Origin: Schizochytrium sp. CCTCC M209059
Taxonomy: Eukaryota > Sar > Bigyra > Thraustochytrida > Thraustochytriidae
Reading direction: 5' to 3'
DNA length: 64,000 nt
NCBI GenBank assembly: GCA_000818945.1
Contig: KN805390.1
Coordinates: 110,000-173,999 of the forward strand
Shown: one piece after another, positions 59,763-64,000 of the stretch
Position numbering within the stretch: the stretch's first letter is position 1
How the letters are laid out: each line of letters opens with the position of its first letter
Translations under genes and position numbers: made by a program
The notes under the pieces: generated by a model
Databases searched by the model: none
What the model was told of the DNA's origin: nothing
The model's input: only the letters and a program-made list of their open reading frames with translations

Positions 59763-61011
59763 TACTGTTGATCGTGCGTCTCAAGAGCAAAGTCGTGCAT
59801 TAACGTCGGCGCGGAAAGAAGTTTCGTCACTTACGAAGAGTAGCGGAGCTCCCAAGCACGAAGACTCCTTTCCAAAGAAAAAGGAAGGTTCTGATGATGC
59901 CAAGGAACCAAAGGAAAACGTCATGAGCCGTGGAAATAGAAACTTGCAGGTGCGAAGCCCGCTTCAAGCCACCAACGAGACGGCTTTGGAAAAAGGCCTT
60001 GCAGCTAGCGAATCAAAAAGCCGCCCAAAAGGCGAGGAACCCCAATTGAAAGGCAAAACACTGGACAGAGGCGAGCAGGACGAGGAAGCCCAGTTCCAAA
60101 GAGCTTCTTATCCTTCTCCATCGATCGAGTCTCCTCGCTCCGCACCACAATCAAATAAAGGCAAAGGCATTTCTGAGCACAAGGAAAGTGGAGAGGGCTT
60201 GTCGTCAAGTATGGATCAGGGCACAAGCGGAATTGCCAGTCCAGTTTCGGTTGCAGCCAGCTCGCATGAGCTTGAGATGGGCTCGCCTGGGACATTCGGC
60301 TCGGACAGATCTGTTGCGGAAAGCTCGTCGTCGTCCCCCATGCATCAAGTTGACAGTGACGAAGATGCAATTGTCAACGCTGACCAAGCTTACATTCGGC
60401 ATTTGGGCAACGTCAAGAAGCTCGAGCACATCCGCGAACAGCTGCATACCCTTCGGCGTCGCTACAAGGAAGTTAGCCAACATGCCGATGAAGTGGAGTA
60501 CCGCGCAGAGCGGCTGCACGAATCAGCAGAGGATGCCTCGCGTCGTCTTGCACAGGCCACGGAGTGGTTGCGGCATGCGGGATTTCTGGCTGAGGGTGAG
60601 GACCTTTCCCAAGTCGAATCGCTACGGGCTTTGAGCAATGGTCGACTCGGCGAGGCGATTCACAAGATTTCCGAGGAGACGGAGAGTGCCCGCGCAGCGC
60701 AGCGCAAACGAGCTCGTGTGCTGCGTCGCGCTCGCGAAGAGGCTGCCAAAGTCGAGGTAGGAACTCCTGCGTTCGAAAAGCTGGAGAGGGCGCGCGATGA
60801 GCAGGCAGCGCTTCGCGCACGTGCGCAGCAACAGTCGCAGACAATTCGCAGCATTGAGATCAAGATGCGCGATTGCGATTCTGCTCTTTCTACCCCGGCA
60901 CGTGAGCTCACGGATCTCGAGGTGCGCGACTTGCGTCAGGAGCAACGTCATCTTCAACAGCGTAAGTTTATTCATCCTGCAAGTGTGGGAGAGGGTGAGG
61001 GGGATAATTAG
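57820..61011 (+). CDS. Protein with 14 IPSGTGLARTP-like motifs and a C-terminal coiled coil, unknown function
   Basis: 1063 residues. From residue 1 (MIPVGHQLARTPVQ) to about 650 the 11-residue motif I-P-S-G-x-G-L-A-R-T-P occurs fourteen times, spaced 25-60 residues by disordered sequence. Gly in the second half and the R-T-P end are almost fixed; the first two and the last (VISSGEEIGRTP) are the most divergent. Each T-P is a possible proline-directed kinase site (CDK or MAPK). Residues 650-850 are disordered. From about 853 a charged coiled coil (KLEHIREQLHTLRRRYKEV, ARAAQRKRARVLRRAREEAAK) runs to 1040. I know no family with this motif array. A GTAAGT donor at 60962 lies near the end, so the last 16 residues may be intron read-through. 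Confidence 0.7.
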   Translation: MIPVGHQLARTPVQAQVRTQTTREEQLARKAANENESRALPGKTQRSPDWSAFSEIVLPGRKPLQNIAVNQGDTVISDHGTKRPNRVDNVQPAEYTKRHKPLDARAQRNAVPLGNSLARTPPNPSENVHTALSSLVAEHRSLEKSVPKVPFRNTIPTGTGLARTPLNSASMQSIAKPGTATIPPQNIIPSGTGLARTPLATASATQNEPESIKARVQPRNVIPSGTGLARTPIVSASAQTGTSAIARDPLDHGAANAQPAKPRNNIPSGTGLVRTPLATAIATQNESESTTARLQPRNIIPSGTGLARTPLATASATQNEPKSIKARVQPRNIIPSGTGLARTPVLSSDGAPVNSFDRHHESAAIAPLQRHATGNSTKALRTEDDNSELSALGQKTPMLTKARNWIPSGTGLARTPNLGDTVAARDSLRTFQSESVTAPAPPPQAIESKACKIIPSGSGLARTPVLSGNEIGAAASAQARSTPFATGTEVGAEAGISLQPRNVIPSGRGLARTPLDEVPRAAKPQIPVAEPASANEQSSKQRNLIPSGNGLARTPVQADDASQISTSDSAHAATTSVANGDVSTVNEAKIPRNTIPSGKGLSRTPSGATISQSLASSKVVDDTMPMDNAVMRTRNVISSGEEIGRTPLTVDRASQEQSRALTSARKEVSSLTKSSGAPKHEDSFPKKKEGSDDAKEPKENVMSRGNRNLQVRSPLQATNETALEKGLAASESKSRPKGEEPQLKGKTLDRGEQDEEAQFQRASYPSPSIESPRSAPQSNKGKGISEHKESGEGLSSSMDQGTSGIASPVSVAASSHELEMGSPGTFGSDRSVAESSSSSPMHQVDSDEDAIVNADQAYIRHLGNVKKLEHIREQLHTLRRRYKEVSQHADEVEYRAERLHESAEDASRRLAQATEWLRHAGFLAEGEDLSQVESLRALSNGRLGEAIHKISEETESARAAQRKRARVLRRAREEAAKVEVGTPAFEKLERARDEQAALRARAQQQSQTIRSIEIKMRDCDSALSTPARELTDLEVRDLRQEQRHLQQRKFIHPASVGEGEGDN

Positions 61012-61018
61012 AGGGAAG

Positions 61019-61112
61019 GGGAAGGAAAGGAAAGGAAAGGAAAGGAAAGGAAAGGAAAGGAAAGGAAAGGAAAGGAAAGGAATGGAATGGAATGGAAAGG
61101 AATGGAATGGAA
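61019..61112. repeat. (AAAGG)n microsatellite with AATGG variants
   Basis: About eighteen GGAAA/GGAAT units in a row, right after the RTP-repeat gene. Confidence 0.9.
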
Positions 61113-61505
61113 TAAGGAGCGAGACATCACTGACAAAAGAAATATCTCGCTCACTCGATCGCTTACTCGCTCGTTCGCTCACGCTTGACAAAATAGAACT
61201 GAGCTCGCTACATGCAGCCCAGCACACTGACACGTCGGAAGCCGCCGCACGCGTGCTTCTGCGACGCGTCGAAATGTTCGTATTGCGATACGAGACCTTG
61301 CGTCGAACCGCGCGCCTCCTTCGACGCTGGCGTTGAATCGCCGAAATCAAGTCTTTGTCCATGAAAGATATCTCATCCCCCACCAACAGCTATAAAGAAC
61401 CCTTTTTAAACTTGTCCCTGTGCAACCCATGCCCGTCGCGGCCCATGAGCAATCCAAGCACTCCACGGACACCATACCATCATGACCGTGTGCCGAGAGA
61501 AAATC

Positions 61506-61560
61506 TCGCGCAACCCCAACCTCGCGCAACCCCAACCTCGCGCAACCCCAATCTGCGCAA
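61506..61560. repeat. 18-base tandem repeat CTCGCGCAACCCCAAC
   Basis: Three and a half copies of a GC-rich unit. Confidence 0.85.
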
Positions 61561-61935
61561 CTCAACTGCTGCATCGACTTGGGCGCTTCATCGCGCCGAA
61601 GAGCGGGAAGCCCTAGTCTGTTCCGCGCGGCGGCGGCGGCCACCTTACCGCGCGCATGGCGGGCCCTGCTCGCGCACGGGCCCCGTAAGGCGAGCGGGCT
61701 CGCGCGGCCGCTCCTGCCCCCTGGGGCCGCGCGCAAGTGCGCTTTGCGCGGCCGCAAGTGGCGGGTCGCGAGGCGCAAGTGGCGGGCCGCGCGTCGCGCG
61801 CAGTGGCCCGAGGCCGGCCGGGGCAGAGGAGGGCCACAAGTGAAGAATGGGGGCCCGCAAGTGGGGAATGGGCGGGCGCAAGTGCGGAATGCGGCGCCGG
61901 GCGCAGGCGAGCGGCGCAAGTGGGCGGCGCGCGGA

Positions 61936-62010
61936 AAGGCGACTTGCGGCGCGGGGAAAGGCGACTTGCGGCGCGGAAAGGCGACTTGCGGCGCGCGGAT
62001 AGGCGACTTG
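61936..62010. repeat. GGCGACTTGCGGCGCG minisatellite near the eS12 promoter
   Basis: Four copies of a 16-22 base unit containing gcgacttgcggcgcg, next to related CGCAAGTGG words at 61756-61930. Confidence 0.8.
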
Positions 62011-62183
62011 GGCGCGCGCGCGGATGGGTGGCGCAGAGAGAGGCGGGGGAGAGCAGAGGCGAGGCGCGGGAGCAGGAGGCGCAGGAGAGCAATTAGCCAA
62101 TCGCAGCGACCGAGGAGACCGCGGTACACGCCGGGGTGGAGGACGCAGCGCTAGCTAGGCAGGAACAAGACTCGCAGGAGAAG

Positions 62184-62621
62184 ATGGCCGAGCAGGATGA
62201 GGTGATGGAGGAGGTCGAGGAGTCGACGCCCGCGGTGGAGGAGATCCCCGTGGAGGACCTCACGCCCATGACCGCGCTCCAGGCGGTCCTCAAGAAGTCC
62301 ATGTACAACGACGGCCTCCGCCGCGGCCTGCACGAGTGCGCCAAGGCCCTCGACAGCAAGGCCGCGCGCCTGTGCTGCCTCGCCGAGAACTGCGAGGAGG
62401 ACGCCTACAAGAAGCTCGTCGTCGCGCTCTGCGCCGAGCACGACGTCCCGCTCATCAAGGTCACCGACCGCAAGGAGCTCGGCCAGTGGTGCGGTCTTTG
62501 CAAGATCGACGCCGAGGGCGCCCCCACGCGCGTCGTTGGCTGCTCGTGCGCCGTTATTACTGACTTCGGGGAGGAGTCGCCCGCGCTCAACTTTCTCCTT
62601 GACTACCTCAAGAACGCCTAA
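62184..62621 (+). CDS. RPS12: 40S ribosomal protein eS12
   Basis: 145 residues from the ATG at 62184. LQAVLKKSMYNDGLRRGLHECAKALDS, LCCLAENCEEDAYKKLVVALCAEHDVPLIKV, and ELGQWCGLCKIDAEG are the diagnostic blocks of eS12, an L7Ae-fold protein of the small subunit beak. The N-terminal 35 residues are acidic (EQDEVMEEVEEST), as is common in this protein. Length is normal. Codon use is heavily GC-ending, as expected for a highly expressed gene. Confidence 0.95.
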   Translation: MAEQDEVMEEVEESTPAVEEIPVEDLTPMTALQAVLKKSMYNDGLRRGLHECAKALDSKAARLCCLAENCEEDAYKKLVVALCAEHDVPLIKVTDRKELGQWCGLCKIDAEGAPTRVVGCSCAVITDFGEESPALNFLLDYLKNA

Positions 62622-63088
62622 TCGAGCTTGACCTTCTTTTCCTTTTCTCTCTTAACGTTTACCTTTGTTGCGCGTCCTCTTGTCTCGCCACGTGCATGCG
62701 CCTGTGCCGTGGCATGCTATACCATGCCACACCTCGGTATGCCTTTCTGGTCCCTCTGCGTGGCAGACTTGACTGGCTTTGGAATAAAGAGAGCGAACAA
62801 AGACCGTTTGCAGAATTTGTCAAGGCTTAGCTAATTTGCCCCACCTTGACTTTTCTTGCCCTTCCTTCTTTTCTCGGCACCTGACAAAATCTTCTCTCTC
62901 GCACCTCAGAACGTAGCTGATCCGTCCTGCATTGACTTTTCTTCCCCTTCAGTTTCGAGGTCTAAAACAAATTCAAGCAAGGAAGCAATCTGCTCCTGCC
63001 TGTATGTATACATGTTTCGATGTGAAGGGCAAGTGAACCCGATCAAGATTGAGCAAGAAAAACTTTGATTCTACATGCATGAAAATCT
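62622..63088. other. Convergent 3' flanks of eS12 and WDR24
   Basis: No gene is seen; T-rich stretches follow the eS12 stop (62633-62655). Confidence 0.5.
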
Positions 63089-64000
63089 TCACCTACGCGG
63101 CTTTTCGATTGCGCTTGGCCGAAGCATTCTGATATCTGACAACGTACAATTGTGACCGCAGCCAGTCGGACACGTCTTCTCCGTGCGAAACCACTCCGTC
63201 ATGTGATCGAGATGACCTGCGTGACCACAACCTTGACACCACACATAGACGCCCTTAACGACCTGCTCGCAAATGGCACAACGACTCACAGTGTGCTTGC
63301 ACGTTTCGCAGATGCCGGTGAAGACCGTGTCAGCCATAATAAGGTTCTTCTTGTTCGTTTGATAGCAAAAGCTACAGCCCTCTGCGACCATGCTCGACAT
63401 TTGGTAGCATCGCTCCACCTCTGGGTCGTTGCACGCAGAGATGACCCGCGCGGCCACCGAGAAGACACGCAACTGCTGCAAGAGATCCACGTATGAGCAC
63501 AGCCACATGCGCTTCTTGGTCGAGTCCACCTCGGGCTCAAGGAGGTCCCCAAGAACGAGTAAGAGCATTGAACACGTTTGTACGTCACCATTATCCGCGT
63601 GATGCTCCAAAATGTCGTGCACGAGGTCCGACTTGAGCTTGCTTGTGTTTTGTGTTACAATGTGCAAGGGCGACAATATCACCTCACCTTTTTCAAGGGC
63701 GTGCTCAGACATGCCGAGCCAGCTCAGGGGCGGTGGGGCCCCACTCTGAGGATTTAAAAGCACCGAATCCGCACCAGAAGGTCGCAGACCGCCACCCATG
63801 TCAAGGTTTGCATTCATATGATCCCGATCAAGACCTGCAATGTCGTCGGCAGCACTCATGGCCCCGACCGAGTGTCTGTCGAGCTGGCCGACGCCAAGCT
63901 GACGCGAAACTTCATCTTCCGCCGTATCATCGCGAGCATCGGAACCATCACCATAATTCATGGATCCGCGGCTCGATCGATGGCTGGTCTCCGTCAGTGC
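63089..64000 (-). CDS. WDR24: WDR24 C-terminal part, GATOR2 subunit (5' end outside window)
   Basis: The frame is open through to base 64000, so the WD40 part lies beyond the window. The 303 residues seen include helices (LVHDILEHHADNGDVQTCSMLLLVL, YVDLLQQLRVFSVAARVI) and a cysteine-rich end: ICETCKHTVSRCAICEQVVKGVYVWCQGCGHAGHLDHMTEWF...CPTGCGHNC. This zinc/RING-like module and the preceding helices are the WDR24 (Sea2) C-terminus. WDR24 in GATOR2 counters GATOR1 and helps activate TORC1 when amino acids are present; it also works in autophagy. The ATG at 63961 is internal to the frame. Confidence 0.85.
   Translation of the reverse strand, partial: ALTETSHRSSRGSMNYGDGSDARDDTAEDEVSRQLGVGQLDRHSVGAMSAADDIAGLDRDHMNANLDMGGGLRPSGADSVLLNPQSGAPPPLSWLGMSEHALEKGEVILSPLHIVTQNTSKLKSDLVHDILEHHADNGDVQTCSMLLLVLGDLLEPEVDSTKKRMWLCSYVDLLQQLRVFSVAARVISACNDPEVERCYQMSSMVAEGCSFCYQTNKKNLIMADTVFTGICETCKHTVSRCAICEQVVKGVYVWCQGCGHAGHLDHMTEWFRTEKTCPTGCGHNCTLSDIRMLRPSAIEKPRR

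Larger units (their letters stand above)
61012..62183. other. Intergenic: AAAGG and GC-rich repeats upstream of eS12
   Basis: No gene is seen. AAAGG/AATGG repeats lie at 61019-61112. Three copies of an 18-base CTCGCGCAACCCCAAC unit lie at 61506-61560. The part 61620-62100 is very GC-rich with repeated CGCAAGTGG and GCGACTTGCGGCGCGG units. Confidence 0.5.

Noticed and set aside
61347..62154. Open frames on both strands upstream of eS12
   Set aside because: GC-rich repeat; Arg/Ala/Pro-rich translations with no family sign.

Overview
This is nuclear DNA from a single-celled eukaryote. Nearly every gene is one uninterrupted exon. Starts often sit in a strong vertebrate-like Kozak context (for example GCCGCCGCCATGG at 14611 and CACCATGG at 6097), and there are no operons or Shine-Dalgarno sites. 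The intergenic DNA is full of microsatellites. The gene content (EFHB of flagellar doublets, WDR24 of GATOR2, SCAPER, MON2, a Roc-COR protein) fits a flagellated protist. The compact, GC-rich, intron-poor style with long low-complexity inserts suggests a labyrinthulomycete/thraustochytrid-like stramenopile. That assignment is inference from style and content, not proven here.

Layout. 1-13745 carries five co-directional genes: a karyopherin (5' end outside the window), the mitochondrial twin-CX9C protein COA4 (the only clearly spliced gene), SCAPER, a secreted cysteine-rich protein and a glyoxalase-fold protein. 14619-21742 holds a WD40-Roc-COR-TIR protein with a reading-frame break, a membrane-anchored JmjC/cupin protein and a Golgi-type sulfotransferase-like protein. 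21743-26372 is gene-poor, with a decayed pogo/Tigger-type transposase and an assembly gap. 26373-34453 has a NADAR protein, EXO1 overlapping antisense with a charged nuclear protein, and SPC24. 34454-51341 has MON2, TFIIH p62, an O-fucosyltransferase-like protein, EFHB and NOL10. 51342-54179 is a simple-repeat region with almost 400 bases of pure CTGT. 54180-64000 has a two-copy F-box/Elongin-A-like protein, TRMT112, a protein with fourteen copies of an IPSGTGLARTP-like motif, ribosomal protein eS12 and the C-terminal part of WDR24.

Most genes are unlinked housekeeping functions: transport (importin, MON2, SCAPER), DNA repair and transcription (EXO1, TFIIH), chromosome segregation (SPC24), ribosome and tRNA work (NOL10, TRMT112, eS12), nutrient signalling (WDR24), glycosylation/sulfation and cilia. 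The least ordinary loci are the WD40-Roc-COR-TIR gene, the fourteen-motif RTP protein and the duplicated F-box-like protein. I saw no tRNA, rRNA or snRNA gene and no CRISPR array.
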